In this document: in pieces, positions 32,403 to 39,946 of the stretch | Position numbering within the stretch: the stretch's first letter is position 1 | Layout of the letters: each line of letters begins with the position of its first letter | Origin: Mucilaginibacter sp. | GTDB taxonomy: Bacteria > Bacteroidota > Bacteroidia > Sphingobacteriales > Sphingobacteriaceae | DNA: 50,893 nt | Direction: 5' to 3' | NCBI GenBank assembly: GCA_028288285.1 | Contig: JAQBNZ010000239.1 | Location: forward strand, 1 to 50,893 | Position numbers and translations under genes: made by a program | The notes under the pieces: model-generated | Database searches by the model: none | What the model saw: only the letters and a program-made list of their open reading frames with translations | What the model was told of the DNA's origin: nothing

Positions 32403-33061
32403 GCTTCTCCAAATATTTTCGTGTCAGTAATGTGATTTTTGAAGTATTCAATAAAGCTCACAAATTCCAGTACGGTAAACATTAGCTTCTGATGCAGTGT
32501 ATCATTAGGAATGTAGGTCTCCTGATATACTTTATTATAATCACTGACTATGTACTTAAAAGCCTTAATTGGAGAGCCGTTAAGATTCCTTACAAGGGAG
32601 TAAGTAGAGTGCTGGGTATTGTCTTTATACTTATTACACTTATAGTTTGAAGTGCCCTTTAAGTCAACTATCATTTCAGGAAAGCTAAAATCAACAATAC
32701 CATACAGCTTAATATTGCCTACTGTTGTAGGAATAATAGCTTCTATATACTCTTGTTGCTTTGTGGCATATTGGAGTTTGTTAGCTATTTTATCAACCAC
32801 ATCGGCTTTGAATTTAAAGTTTTTGGTTTCGTAGAAGCCATTTTGGATGAGTGTAAAGGAAAAGTCACCTGTCTTATGCCCGGTAATTAAATCATTTACA
32901 CATTGCTCAAACTCAATACCTTTTAACTGGTGTTCGGTTTGTTCGCCTGGAACCTTGTTTATTTTATCAAATAGGCTTAAAAATGTTTCATCATCATCCC
33001 GGCGCTTGAACCTAAGAAAGGCATCAAGCAGGCTTGGATATATGGCATATTTCACTTCCAT
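32399..33061 (-). CDS. PD-(D/E)XK nuclease (phage recombination exonuclease candidate)
   Basis: A 220-aa protein with KGIEFEQCVNDLI (about 48-60), then YGIVDF (D124) and IVDLKG (D133-L-K135), the spacing of the PD-(D/E)XK nuclease core as found in RecB/Cas4-like enzymes. An acidic Glu for metal binding may be the EFEQ motif. Its operon with SSB and a Sak4-like ATPase fits a two-component recombination system in which the nuclease resects ends. Confidence 0.75.
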   Translation of the reverse strand: MEVKYAIYPSLLDAFLRFKRRDDDETFLSLFDKINKVPGEQTEHQLKGIEFEQCVNDLITGHKTGDFSFTLIQNGFYETKNFKFKADVVDKIANKLQYATKQQEYIEAIIPTTVGNIKLYGIVDFSFPEMIVDLKGTSNYKCNKYKDNTQHSTYSLVRNLNGSPIKAFKYIVSDYNKVYQETYIPNDTLHQKLMFTVLEFVSFIEYFKNHITDTKIFGEA

Positions 33062-33062
33062 A

Positions 33063-33656
33063 TTATTTAAGTGTAAGGATTAATGATTGTCCACCCATTT
33101 TAACCGGAGCATGAATAGTGCGCTTATCTTGAATTATCTCACCCGTATCGGTATCGGCTATTTCCTCTACTTCTGTAGTTTTTGTGAATCCTTTCAGCCA
33201 TTTCTCCCTCTCAGATAACTTTTCTTTCAGGGCCACCATCTGCATATTAAGCTCATTCCAAATAGGATCATTACAGCTTTCAAAGTAATAGCGAACCCCA
33301 GTTGCACCCTCTCTTATTTCGCAGCCATGTTTTGCATAGTTTTTACCTTCAGGTATTTTTGCTTTACCTTTCATTGCCTCAACTATACTATCAAAAACAT
33401 AGGAGCCTTTTTTTGCCATGATATAAGTATCCAATGGATCTGCAAATCCATCGTCTACCGCCTCCACAATTTGAGATGCTATTTCAGAAAGGTCTGATTT
33501 TTCAGTAGTTAATAGCGTTTTACTTTCGATAGGGTAAACGCTTGTTTCCTCTACAGGTTGAAGGAATAAGTTTAGCTTTTTAGGCGTATCATATTGTTCA
33601 AATTTATTATTTTCTGATTCTCGCATTTCCATGAATGCTTCTTTTGATTGTCCCAT
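33063..33656 (-). CDS. Hypothetical protein of the recombination cluster (197 aa)
   Basis: An acidic protein with a middle YIMAKKGSYVFDSIVEAMKGKAKI segment, a conserved-looking CEIREGATGVRYYFESCNDPIWNELN, and helical C-terminal part. It lies between the SSB and the nuclease and is probably part of this cluster. No domain is recognised with certainty. Confidence 0.65.
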   Translation of the reverse strand: MGQSKEAFMEMRESENNKFEQYDTPKKLNLFLQPVEETSVYPIESKTLLTTEKSDLSEIASQIVEAVDDGFADPLDTYIMAKKGSYVFDSIVEAMKGKAKIPEGKNYAKHGCEIREGATGVRYYFESCNDPIWNELNMQMVALKEKLSEREKWLKGFTKTTEVEEIADTDTGEIIQDKRTIHAPVKMGGQSLILTLK

Positions 33657-33671
33657 TATTTTAGTTTTTAA

Positions 33672-33699
33672 AATCCCGGCGATAAACAGTGCCGGGATT
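33672..33699 (-). terminator. Hairpin between SSB and downstream gene
   Basis: Perfect 9-bp stem, AATCCCGGC (33672-33680) with GCCGGGATT (33691-33699). On the minus strand only about four T follow, so it is a weak terminator or an attenuator that would lower expression of the genes downstream of the SSB. Confidence 0.5.
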
Positions 33700-33717
33700 G
33701 ATTTATAGGTCAGTTAA

Positions 33718-34074
33718 TTAAAAAGGAAGATCATCTTCTTCAGGTGCCGAACTGATATTAGCAGGCGGAGCGTATTGAGGTGATGAACTTCCGCCAGTCA
33801 GCACATTCAGTTTCCATAATTGTAAGGAATTGAAATACATTTTTTTACCGGCCTTGTCCGTCCATGGGCGACCTTTCAGATTAAAGAAAACTTCAACATC
33901 ATCACCAACTTTAGTATTATCCAATATTGCGCAGCGGTCCTGTATCACCTCAAACTTTAAATATTCAGGATATTGAGGGTTCTCAATGTATTCAACAATT
34001 AGCTCACGTTTTGTAAGCGTTTCGGTAGCCTGTATGGTCTGACCTATTTCGTGTACTTTACCTTTGATTTCCAT
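33718..34074 (-). CDS. DUF3127-type single-stranded DNA-binding protein
   Basis: The 118-aa protein begins MEIKGKVHEIGQTIQATETL, with an OB-fold beta pattern through LKFEVIQDRCAILDNTKVGDDVEV and FFNLKGRPWTD. A short Ser/Pro linker ends in the acidic EEDDLPF tail typical of SSB proteins (binds partner proteins). DUF3127 SSB-like proteins are common in Bacteroidota and their phages. It lies three bases behind the Sak4-like ATPase. Confidence 0.85.
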   Translation of the reverse strand: MEIKGKVHEIGQTIQATETLTKRELIVEYIENPQYPEYLKFEVIQDRCAILDNTKVGDDVEVFFNLKGRPWTDKAGKKMYFNSLQLWKLNVLTGGSSSPQYAPPANISSAPEEDDLPF

Positions 34075-34077
34075 AGC

Positions 34078-34911
34078 CTATGCTGTTATTGGTTCTGATA
34101 ATTTAACTTTCATTTCATCTTTAAATACAGCCCATAACTTTTGCAAGTCAGGTGATAGGGAAAGGAAAATGGTTTTAAGTTCTTCCAAATCCTTTGCTGC
34201 TTCAAACTGTTCTTTTATGCTGATTGGAGTTTCGCCACTTTCGCACCAGTCCAAAATAAGCTTGCCAGTTTCTTCCGATGGGGTAAATTGTGGCTTACCC
34301 ATAAATAAGCCTGTTCTGTCTTTTAAGGCTACACAGTTATGTTTAATATCTAATTCAAGATTAGCTGTCAGCTCGTATTCGAAACCCTCTCTCGTTTCTT
34401 CTTTCAGCCCCGCTTTGTTAACTATGGTTTTATTACCATCCTTAACCATGTCGTAATCTTGCTTACGCCTTACAGTGGTTATCACATGGCATGTTGATTG
34501 CAGGATAGCATCAATAAACTTTTGATGGCGGGGTGTAACTGTTGCCCAGTTGGTGAATGAGTTGCCAGTCATTGAACCGTGTATATCCATGATACCCCCC
34601 TTACCGTTCCATTCGTGGGTTATGCTATCAATAATTATAACCTCCATCCCGGCATCTTCACAATCCTTAATTGCTTGAATGTATCGTTCAGGGCTATACG
34701 GCGCTGATAAGGTCAGCACATTGTAATCACCTAAATGAGAGTATAGGTCAGCACTTCCATTTTCAGTATCTATAATAGCTACCTTTGAAAGGTCACCTTT
34801 AGTGAGCCCTTTTGCTATTAAAATTGAGGAATAGGTTTTACCTGCTCCGCTTACAGCGCTTAATCCTAAGCGCATTTTAGACTTCTGCCTTGTGGCTTTT
34901 CGTAGTGTCAT
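34078..34911 (-). CDS. Sak4-like RecA-fold ATPase (single-strand annealing/recombination)
   Basis: The 277-aa protein has Walker A at 18-26 (SAVSGAGKT), a Walker B VIIIDS (91-96) and the AAA_24-type segment SITHEWNGKGG. The C-terminal part has an AAKDLEELKTIF region. This matches phage Sak4-type single-strand annealing proteins, which act with SSB during homologous recombination. Its neighbour is the SSB, and a nuclease follows, completing the cluster. Confidence 0.85.
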   Translation of the reverse strand: MTLRKATRQKSKMRLGLSAVSGAGKTYSSILIAKGLTKGDLSKVAIIDTENGSADLYSHLGDYNVLTLSAPYSPERYIQAIKDCEDAGMEVIIIDSITHEWNGKGGIMDIHGSMTGNSFTNWATVTPRHQKFIDAILQSTCHVITTVRRKQDYDMVKDGNKTIVNKAGLKEETREGFEYELTANLELDIKHNCVALKDRTGLFMGKPQFTPSEETGKLILDWCESGETPISIKEQFEAAKDLEELKTIFLSLSPDLQKLWAVFKDEMKVKLSEPITA

Positions 34912-34955
34912 GTTCGTTGTTTTTACTTATTTGATTATTTGATTAATTGCTTTTT

Positions 34956-35147
34956 TTACAAGTCTGCGTACTCATCTTTAATAGGGTATAACTCTGTTAC
35001 TTTGGGCTGGTATCTAACCCAGTCCCCATAGTAATCTTTAATACAAAAGGCCTTACACCTTACACATTTGCGCTGTTGGTTTTTAACAGGCGTCCTCCAA
35101 TCGTGGCCGAAAAAGAAGCAGATGATTTTAAGCAGTGATTTTCCCAT
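34956..35147 (-). CDS. Small zinc-ribbon-like protein (63 aa)
   Basis: The peptide has FFGHDWRTP and CVRCKAFC, a likely Cys/His zinc site. It is a short, aromatic, basic protein in the recombination/early region. Function is unknown. Confidence 0.6.
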   Translation of the reverse strand: MGKSLLKIICFFFGHDWRTPVKNQQRKCVRCKAFCIKDYYGDWVRYQPKVTELYPIKDEYADL

Positions 35148-35173
35148 TTTGTAATGATTAGTTACCTGAAAAT

Positions 35174-35197
35174 CCCCAAGCCTTGTGAGCGTTGGGG
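35174..35197 (-). other. Hairpin in gap between small early genes
   Basis: CCCCAA (35174-35179) pairs with TTGGGG (35192-35197) around a 12-base loop; only a short T4 run follows on the minus strand. It may be a weak terminator or processing site. Confidence 0.4.
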
Positions 35198-35217
35198 TGT
35201 ATGGTTTTAGCTATTGA

Positions 35218-35379
35218 TTATATAGGCAATGGTTCTTCCTGTTGACCCTTGATGATAGAAAGGCCCTCTAAAAGGTAATCCCGCTTTTCTTTGGCTTTCC
35301 TTAATTCTTCCTCATGATAGTTAACATGCCATTGAGCCTGTTTAACCGTTTCTTCTATTGCTTCAATTACTTTTTCCAT
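35218..35379 (-). CDS. Small helical protein (53 aa)
   Basis: From ATG 35379 to TAA 35218 the frame encodes MEKVIEAIEETVKQAQWHVN, then a Lys/Glu-rich helix. Codon use matches the neighbours. Function is unknown. Confidence 0.6.
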   Translation of the reverse strand: MEKVIEAIEETVKQAQWHVNYHEEELRKAKEKRDYLLEGLSIIKGQQEEPLPI

Positions 35380-35406
35380 GATATTTATTTGATATTTAAA
35401 ATTTGA

Positions 35407-35646
35407 TTATGATGCTATCAACTTGACTTCTTTATTTGTTTTGGAAACAGGATTAGAGGCCGCGTAAATAATTGTCATCTTACCCTTTTTGTCTATTGAC
35501 AAAACTGGATTGCTATTGAGGTAAACCAACTTTGTAGCTTTAGCTTTCATAGCTTCCTCTTTTGCCCGTTGTATAGCCCGTAGGCTTTCAACTGTTTGAA
35601 ATTGAGTTCCCTCAACTGTGTAGATTTCTTTAGTTGTTCCGGTCAT
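35407..35646 (-). CDS. Hypothetical protein (79 aa)
   Basis: A small protein with TVESLRAIQRAKEEAMKAKA and two NPV repeats (NSNPVLSID, ASNPVSKT). It has no recognisable domain. Confidence 0.6.
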   Translation of the reverse strand: MTGTTKEIYTVEGTQFQTVESLRAIQRAKEEAMKAKATKLVYLNSNPVLSIDKKGKMTIIYAASNPVSKTNKEVKLIAS

Positions 35647-35656
35647 GATTGTATAT

Positions 35657-35851
35657 TTATGATTTAGTGTTAGCAGGTTTTACTTTAGATTCAGCTTCGG
35701 CAATGGAAGCTTTGTTGTCTTCGTGCCATTTAGTTAATTCAGCTAATTTGGCGTTAGCTTTACGGTCTATCCTTATTGAAGAAATAATGAACGTAGCTAA
35801 TGATATGAAGAGTAGGAGGGCGGCAGCAAAAGCTATGAATACGCTAACCAT
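35657..35851 (-). CDS. Single-span membrane protein (64 aa)
   Basis: Begins with a hydrophobic helix (MVSVFIAFAAALLLFISLAT) then a basic, alanine/lysine-rich cytoplasmic tail. It overlaps the YopX gene start region. A signal anchor is likely; the role is unknown. Confidence 0.65.
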   Translation of the reverse strand: MVSVFIAFAAALLLFISLATFIISSIRIDRKANAKLAELTKWHEDNKASIAEAESKVKPANTKS

Positions 35852-36293
35852 TGGTAGGTCCTCCTAAAGCTTTATTGATTAATTCGGGGTTTTGGTAGAT
35901 GTTGCCAATAATGTTTAGTTGCCTTGCGCCATTCCATAAAGAATAGTTACATACATTACCTATTAAGTTAGGTGCATCACCTTGATTGGACAAAATTTGT
36001 CCAGTATATCCTGATAATAGGTTCTTTATAATCAGAAAATCTCCTTTCTTTAGGCGAGCAGCATAATTGCAGTTAACCGTTTGCAGGTGAGATGCATTTT
36101 CGTTATTATCGACTTCGCATATATCGCCCTCATAAATTTCAACTCCGTTTTTATCCTTTAAGCCTATGTATTGCATTGGAATAAATCCATCCAATGCCAA
36201 TAATGAAAGGCGATCACATTCTTTTTTTGCAGTTTCAAAGTCTGACATCTGCTTTGCCTTTTCAACCCAAAATCTAAATTTTATCTCACGCAT
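35844..36293 (-). CDS. YopX family protein
   Basis: I start at ATG 36293 (MREIKFRFWVEKAKQM), the usual start of this family; the frame extends six codons further to 36311. The conserved core MQYIGLKDKNGVEIYEGDICEVD lies in the middle, followed by a GNVCNYSLWNGARQLNIIGNIYQNPEL end, as in the SPbeta YopX family. Phage YopX proteins have no settled function. Confidence 0.88.
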   Translation of the reverse strand: MREIKFRFWVEKAKQMSDFETAKKECDRLSLLALDGFIPMQYIGLKDKNGVEIYEGDICEVDNNENASHLQTVNCNYAARLKKGDFLIIKNLLSGYTGQILSNQGDAPNLIGNVCNYSLWNGARQLNIIGNIYQNPELINKALGGPTNG

Positions 36294-36636
36294 TGGAAAC
36301 CCCTTTCGCATTTAAAAACTCTGTAACCACACTATCAAGGTTATCCTTAAGATATTCAAGCGGCGACTTAACATCCTGAATACGGTGTTCACTGTAGCCA
36401 GTGTTGATATAATCACCGTAGAACTCAGTAATGAAATCTGTAAGGTCTTTGGTTTTAATAACCTTGGTAACCGTAGGGCCGTCCGGTTCATTCTCATCAC
36501 AGAATGATACTGTTACCCTGCTGTGGTTAAGCTGTGCTTCTTGCACATAGTAGAAAGGCCTTGCGGCAGTTGAGGCCAGATGCGCAATACTAAGGGCGTT
36601 TGTGCTTTCCGGTAATTTGATTAATTTTGCTCCCAT
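36286..36636 (-). CDS. Hypothetical protein (116 aa)
   Basis: A mixed alpha/beta protein with TAARPFYYVQEAQLNHSRV and the C-terminal DSVVTEFLNAKG. It overlaps the YopX gene by eight bases. Function is unknown. Confidence 0.65.
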   Translation of the reverse strand: MGAKLIKLPESTNALSIAHLASTAARPFYYVQEAQLNHSRVTVSFCDENEPDGPTVTKVIKTKDLTDFITEFYGDYINTGYSEHRIQDVKSPLEYLKDNLDSVVTEFLNAKGVSNA

Positions 36637-36660
36637 ATTATTTGATACTTAATTGATTGG

Positions 36661-36681
36661 CCCTGTTAGTAGCGGGGCTTT
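36661..36681 (+). terminator. Hairpin with T-run (rightward), candidate
   Basis: GCCCTG and CGGGGC pair (one G-U) near 36661-36678, and the plus strand then has seven T. There is no rightward gene behind it in this stretch, so it could stop antisense transcription. The minus strand, which the genes use, lacks a T-run. Confidence 0.35.
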
Positions 36682-36687
36682 TTTTGT

Positions 36688-36840
36688 TTATGCCTGTTGT
36701 TTAGCTTTTATCTTCTTGTTATGGTCGTTTATAATTGATCTTCTTAGTTCAGCCATGAAAACAGGATCCTTGTACATGGGTACATGCTTGATCTGTTTTT
36801 CAGGTTTAATTTCTGTTAGGGCTGAATGGATGATTCTCAT
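36688..36840 (-). CDS. Small basic protein (50 aa)
   Basis: From ATG 36840 to TAA 36688 the frame encodes MRIIHSALTEIKPEKQIKHV, then a basic C-terminus (NKKIKAKQQA). It lies directly behind the 36842 gene. Function is unknown; a small DNA- or RNA-binding peptide is possible. Confidence 0.6.
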   Translation of the reverse strand: MRIIHSALTEIKPEKQIKHVPMYKDPVFMAELRRSIINDHNKKIKAKQQA

Positions 36841-36841
36841 T

Positions 36842-37054
36842 TTATTTTACTCTCCCAACTATAGGTTTACCTGTCAGGTCCATGGTTACTCTAAATCGCT
36901 TATCGGTTTGCTTATGCATTTTCCTGGAAACAAAATTTCGCCAGTTTTGAATTTCGTTTTCGGGAATATTAAACCCCTTTCCTTTTGCTAAGGCGTCAAG
37001 ACTTTCAAACCTGATATCCTCTACACTCTTTGGCATTTCAATTGTTTCTTGCAT
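36842..37054 (-). CDS. First early leftward gene, hypothetical (70 aa)
   Basis: The first leftward gene after the switch region, reading MQETIEMPKSVEDIRFESLD. The promoter at 37094..37124 lies upstream and is overlapped by an operator, so it occupies the position of a Cro or early activator gene. It lacks an obvious HTH, so its regulatory role is only positional. Confidence 0.65.
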   Translation of the reverse strand: MQETIEMPKSVEDIRFESLDALAKGKGFNIPENEIQNWRNFVSRKMHKQTDKRFRVTMDLTGKPIVGRVK

Positions 37055-37093
37055 GTTTGTGATATTTGATTATAATTGTAAATTATTTATATC

Positions 37094-37124
37094 CAAATGT
37101 AATATTTCATTTTACATTTGCAAA
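37094..37124 (-). promoter_or_regulatory. Bacteroidota promoter, leftward (early)
   Basis: On the minus strand TTTG (37121-37124) is followed 19 bases later by TACATTTG (37094-37101), an exact match to the TTTG-N17-23-TANNTTTG consensus. It drives the gene at 37054 and the early operon. An operator overlaps it. Confidence 0.78.
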
Positions 37125-37145
37125 ATAAAATGTAAAATATTTTAC
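37117..37145 (+). promoter_or_regulatory. Bacteroidota promoter, rightward (repressor)
   Basis: TTTG (37117-37120), 17-base spacer, TATTTTAC (37138-37145), a partial match to the consensus. The 20-bp palindrome covers its -7 element. The transcript would start near 37152, ahead of the repressor ATG at 37173. Confidence 0.5.
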
Positions 37146-37172
37146 ATTAAAGTTATCCACATCATTTTACTA

Positions 37173-37655
37173 ATGGAAAAAGAAGGCGAAAAGTTAAAGT
37201 TTATACTTAAAGGAGCTGGCATAGGGATAGGTGAGGCGGCTATGGAGTTGGGTATGACAAGGCAGAACCTTGGCTATCATTTCAGAAAAGAAAGGGTAGA
37301 TAGCGATTTTAAGGAAAAGTTATTTTCCAAATATCCAAATGTTTTTACAAATGACAGAGTGTCTTCTATTGTGGAAAATGAATTGCAAAATGAGGTAAAA
37401 AGTATACTATATGGAAAAAGCAGTTATGCCAACGATGTAAAACAAAAAGAGTCTTTAGCGTTTAACCAGCCTCAAAATAATAATCCAGTATCGAATGCTG
37501 TAACACTGGAAGAAATAACGAAAGCTGTACTTAGCATCCCTATTATTATTGATAACTTAAAGAAGCAAACTGAATTATTAAGTCAAATAGTTGCGTATCA
37601 AAAAGAAATAAAGGGCATCCTATCAAAAGAAAACCCTAAAACCGATCAATCATGA
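37173..37655 (+). CDS. Lysogeny repressor-like HTH protein
   Basis: The 160-aa product starts at ATG 37173 (MEKEGEKLKFILKGAGIGIG). The frame is open from 37053, but that extension runs over the operators and is not coding. A helix-turn-helix at about 13-38 (GIGEAAMELGMTRQNLGYHF) resembles a Bacteroidota phage CI-type protein; no S24 peptidase domain is seen. It is encoded divergently from the early operon and is followed by the lipoprotein and integrase. Confidence 0.78.
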   Translation: MEKEGEKLKFILKGAGIGIGEAAMELGMTRQNLGYHFRKERVDSDFKEKLFSKYPNVFTNDRVSSIVENELQNEVKSILYGKSSYANDVKQKESLAFNQPQNNNPVSNAVTLEEITKAVLSIPIIIDNLKKQTELLSQIVAYQKEIKGILSKENPKTDQS

Positions 37656-38014
37656 AGAAACTAATTTTATTCTCACTAATCGCTTTTGCTTTTTACTCAT
37701 GTAGTAAAAATAACAATGCTACTCCACAATCCACAACCTGGATTTCGGGCAAGTGGCGTATGACTAAAGCCTATGATGATACAACTGCGAATAACCAACG
37801 ATATGACACAGCTGTCTATCCTGATGAACTAAATTTTATTGATAGTACCAATGTTACTTCCGCCGGAGCTGCCGCCACGTTTAAATACTCGCTTTCAACA
37901 ATGACAATAAATGAAGGTGGAGTTATCTATCATATTAAGAAAACATCAAACACAACATTTACTTTAACATCGTATACCGCCTTTGTTGGATTTGAGCAAT
38001 TCACTAAAGAATAA
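37652..38014 (+). CDS. Lipoprotein in the lysogeny operon
   Basis: A 120-aa protein with a lipobox: MKKLILFSLIAFAFYSC, so Cys17 is probably lipidated. The mature part is a small beta-rich domain (ISGKWRMTKAYDDTT, FTLTSYTAFVGFEQF) like lipocalin-type proteins of Bacteroidota. The ATG overlaps the repressor stop (ATGA). A lipoprotein placed between repressor and integrase is the location of known superinfection-exclusion lipoproteins (Ltp/sie2009 type); this match is positional. Confidence 0.8.
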   Translation: MKKLILFSLIAFAFYSCSKNNNATPQSTTWISGKWRMTKAYDDTTANNQRYDTAVYPDELNFIDSTNVTSAGAAATFKYSLSTMTINEGGVIYHIKKTSNTTFTLTSYTAFVGFEQFTKE

Positions 38015-38035
38015 AGCAATTTATACAAACATCTC

Positions 38036-38047
38036 ACAAACAATTTT
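38036..38047 (+). repeat. Integrase arm-site candidate, single copy
   Basis: The 12-mer ACAAACAATTTT recurs as a tandem pair at 38185..38207. The flanking of a tRNA-like core by direct repeats is typical of attP arms. Confidence 0.5.
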
Positions 38048-38055
38048 AACAAAAT

Positions 38056-39474
38056 ATGCCTACTATTGCAGCCCTTAAACGTTCAATTAACACTGTTTGC
38101 GATGAGTTTTTAAGTTTGAGTATGTGTTCGAGTCTCTCTTCGGGCACGCTATTGAAGCTTGTGGAGGGTGGTTTTTTGCCCTCCACAAACAATTTACAAA
38201 CAATTTTCGCATCTTCGAATGTTTTGAATTATAAACCAGCTAAACTTTATTTAGGTAGTGCTAAAAAGGCCAATAAACCTGACCTTTCCAGGCAATGGTT
38301 TGTTTATTATTCTTATAGAAATCCAGCTACCGGTAAGCTGGAAAGACAGCCACCGATTTATAGAGACATTAATACTTATAATACCATTGGTGAGCGGAAG
38401 GAATATGGCCAGGCGCTGATCATTATTATTAACGATCTGTTAAAGGCTGGATTTTCCCCCTATGAAGAATTTGTAAGCCGGGAAGATGGAACGCTCAATA
38501 AAAATATCTTAAGCTGTGCGGAATTTTATTTAGCTGAAAAAAAGAAGTATTTGGCTAAGAAATCCTATACACCATATAGCCAACATGTCGGATGGTTTGT
38601 TGATTGGATTAAGGAAACCCATTTAACTCACCTTAATATTGATCAGGTAAAGCGACATCATATAATGAAGTTCCTTTCTGATTACCGGGAAAGATCAGAA
38701 AAATATGCTGCTGAAAAAGGGTTAAAAAAAGCGGCCAGTAATCGCCAAATAAATAACATCAAGGATAACATCAGCGGTTTCTTCAACTACTTTAAAACAA
38801 ACTTTGAAGATGATGTAACAAAAAATCCTGTTAAGGGTATTGCTGATTTACCCCATAAGACACAAGGCAATAAAGCTTTTACCGATAGGCAAATGACTTT
38901 ATTAAAAAGCCTGATGCTGGAGCATAACGCGCGTATCCTTACATTCTGCGAAATGGTTTATGAAAGTTGTACGCGTCCGCATGAGGAAACCAGGTTATTA
39001 AAAGTTATGGATTTGGAGTTTGATCAAAACAGAATTCATATACGGCCGGAATTATCAAAAGAGGGCAGGAGTGAGTACATACCCATTGGCGTAAGGTATA
39101 TGAATTGGTTGAAGAAATATACCCATGGCTATGCTGAAAGCGATTACCTGTTTTCCATCAACCGGCATTTAGGAGCCAATAAATATAATAGGATAAAGCC
39201 GGGCCCACTTGTTCCAGGTGAAGAACCTATATCCGAATGGACATTACGAACATGGTTTAAGGCTATAAAGGACCTTGCCGGCCTTGACGAAACTTGGAGT
39301 ATATATAGCTTTAAACATTCTTATTGTGTAAGGGCTTACTTAGATACAAAGGACGTTTACTTCATTCAGATCAAATGCCGCCATACTGATCTTGCCACAA
39401 CCTGCAAGTATTTGAGAAACTTAGGATTATTTGTTGATCTTAACCAAATAGCAGATAATGTACGCGGCATATAA
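38056..39474 (+). CDS. int: Tyrosine recombinase integrase
   Basis: The 472-codon frame holds a complete phage integrase. A core-binding region lies at about 150-250, then the catalytic domain: R307 (CTRPHEETRLL), K335 (LSKEGR), YSFKH (417-421, replacing HxLRH; R appears as K420), H443 (CRHTDLATT) and nucleophile Y452 (CKYLR). The start is uncertain: codons 1-50 run over the probable attP core and a strong hairpin, so the real start may be GTG 38161 or a later in-frame TTG. Ends in front of the convergent RadC-like gene. Confidence 0.85.
   Translation: MPTIAALKRSINTVCDEFLSLSMCSSLSSGTLLKLVEGGFLPSTNNLQTIFASSNVLNYKPAKLYLGSAKKANKPDLSRQWFVYYSYRNPATGKLERQPPIYRDINTYNTIGERKEYGQALIIIINDLLKAGFSPYEEFVSREDGTLNKNILSCAEFYLAEKKKYLAKKSYTPYSQHVGWFVDWIKETHLTHLNIDQVKRHHIMKFLSDYRERSEKYAAEKGLKKAASNRQINNIKDNISGFFNYFKTNFEDDVTKNPVKGIADLPHKTQGNKAFTDRQMTLLKSLMLEHNARILTFCEMVYESCTRPHEETRLLKVMDLEFDQNRIHIRPELSKEGRSEYIPIGVRYMNWLKKYTHGYAESDYLFSINRHLGANKYNRIKPGPLVPGEEPISEWTLRTWFKAIKDLAGLDETWSIYSFKHSYCVRAYLDTKDVYFIQIKCRHTDLATTCKYLRNLGLFVDLNQIADNVRGI
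38126..38146 (+). other. attP core candidate (tRNA 3'-end sequence)
   Basis: GTTCGAGTCTCTCTTCGGGC plus A has the order of a tRNA 3' end: T-loop TTCGAGT, T-stem CTCTC, acceptor TTCGGGC and discriminator A. It lies inside the 5' end of the integrase frame, with ACAAACAATTT direct repeats on both sides and a hairpin at 38161..38186. Phages that integrate into tRNA genes carry such a copy. Which host tRNA is unknown. Confidence 0.6.
38161..38186 (+). other. Strong hairpin next to attP core
   Basis: GTGGAGGG (38161-38168) pairs perfectly with CCCTCCAC (38179-38186) over a T-rich 10-base loop. It is 15 bases after the attP core and inside the integrase frame. It could lower readthrough into int or shape the integration site. 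Confidence 0.6.
38185..38207 (+). repeat. Tandem integrase arm-site candidates
   Basis: Two adjacent copies of ACAAACAATTT (38185-38195 and 38196-38206), the second one ending TTTT at 38207. The same unit lies at 38036..38047 on the other side of the attP core. Confidence 0.55.
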
Positions 39475-39475
39475 C

Positions 39476-39907
39476 TTATAATTTATCCGCATCCTTAAAA
39501 GAATAAAATCCTCTATTGGTAATAATTAAATGATCAAGTAATCTTATATCCATAATTTCTGCACACCGATATAGCGCCGCGGTTATTTTGAGATCATTTT
39601 CCGATGGCAATAAAATGCCATTTGTATGATTGTGCGCTATTATTATGTTTGGCGCGTAGCATCCTAAAGCACATCCAAGTATTAGCTTTACATCATACAA
39701 TGTTTCATTATAGGTCCCAGTAGTAAGACACTTCCATGCTATCACTTCAAATAAATCATTTAAACAAAGAACATAGAACTGCTCCTGTAAATTAATCAGA
39801 TGCACATCCCATATCTTTTTAAGGTACGTATAACCGTCTGCAGCGCTTAAAATTGGAGGAGACAGGATATGAACCTTATATGATAGTTTTAATTCTGAAT
39901 GTCTCAA
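39476..39907 (-). CDS. RadC-like JAB-domain protein
   Basis: A 143-aa protein with the JAB/MPN-type metal motif: AHNHTNGILLPSENDLKIT (HxH followed by PS..D), then LLDHLIITNRGFYSF, the standard RadC C-terminus. This is the RadC domain only; the N-terminal helix-hairpin-helix is missing. RadC-like phage proteins may take part in DNA processing or antirestriction; the function is not settled. It converges with integrase by one base. Confidence 0.88.
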   Translation of the reverse strand: MRHSELKLSYKVHILSPPILSAADGYTYLKKIWDVHLINLQEQFYVLCLNDLFEVIAWKCLTTGTYNETLYDVKLILGCALGCYAPNIIIAHNHTNGILLPSENDLKITAALYRCAEIMDIRLLDHLIITNRGFYSFKDADKL

Positions 39908-39946
39908 AATGTCGGGCTAAAAAAATGACGTGACTGGTTTATAGAC

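Larger units (their letters stand above)
37072..37148. promoter_or_regulatory. Operator cluster of the lysogeny switch
   Basis: Three palindromes with TGTAA/TTACA half-sites. The first is ATAATT-GTA-AATTAT (37072-37086). The second has arms CAAATGTAA (37094-37102) and TTACATTTG (37112-37120) around a 9-base spacer. The third is a perfect 20-bp palindrome AATGTAAAATATTTTACATT (37129-37148). They overlap both divergent promoters, as repressor operators do. Confidence 0.75.

Noticed and set aside
37053-37172. Longer start of the repressor frame
   Set aside because: It would run through the promoters and palindromic operators and encode a Cys/Ile/Phe-rich leader; ATG 37173 gives a normal regulator.
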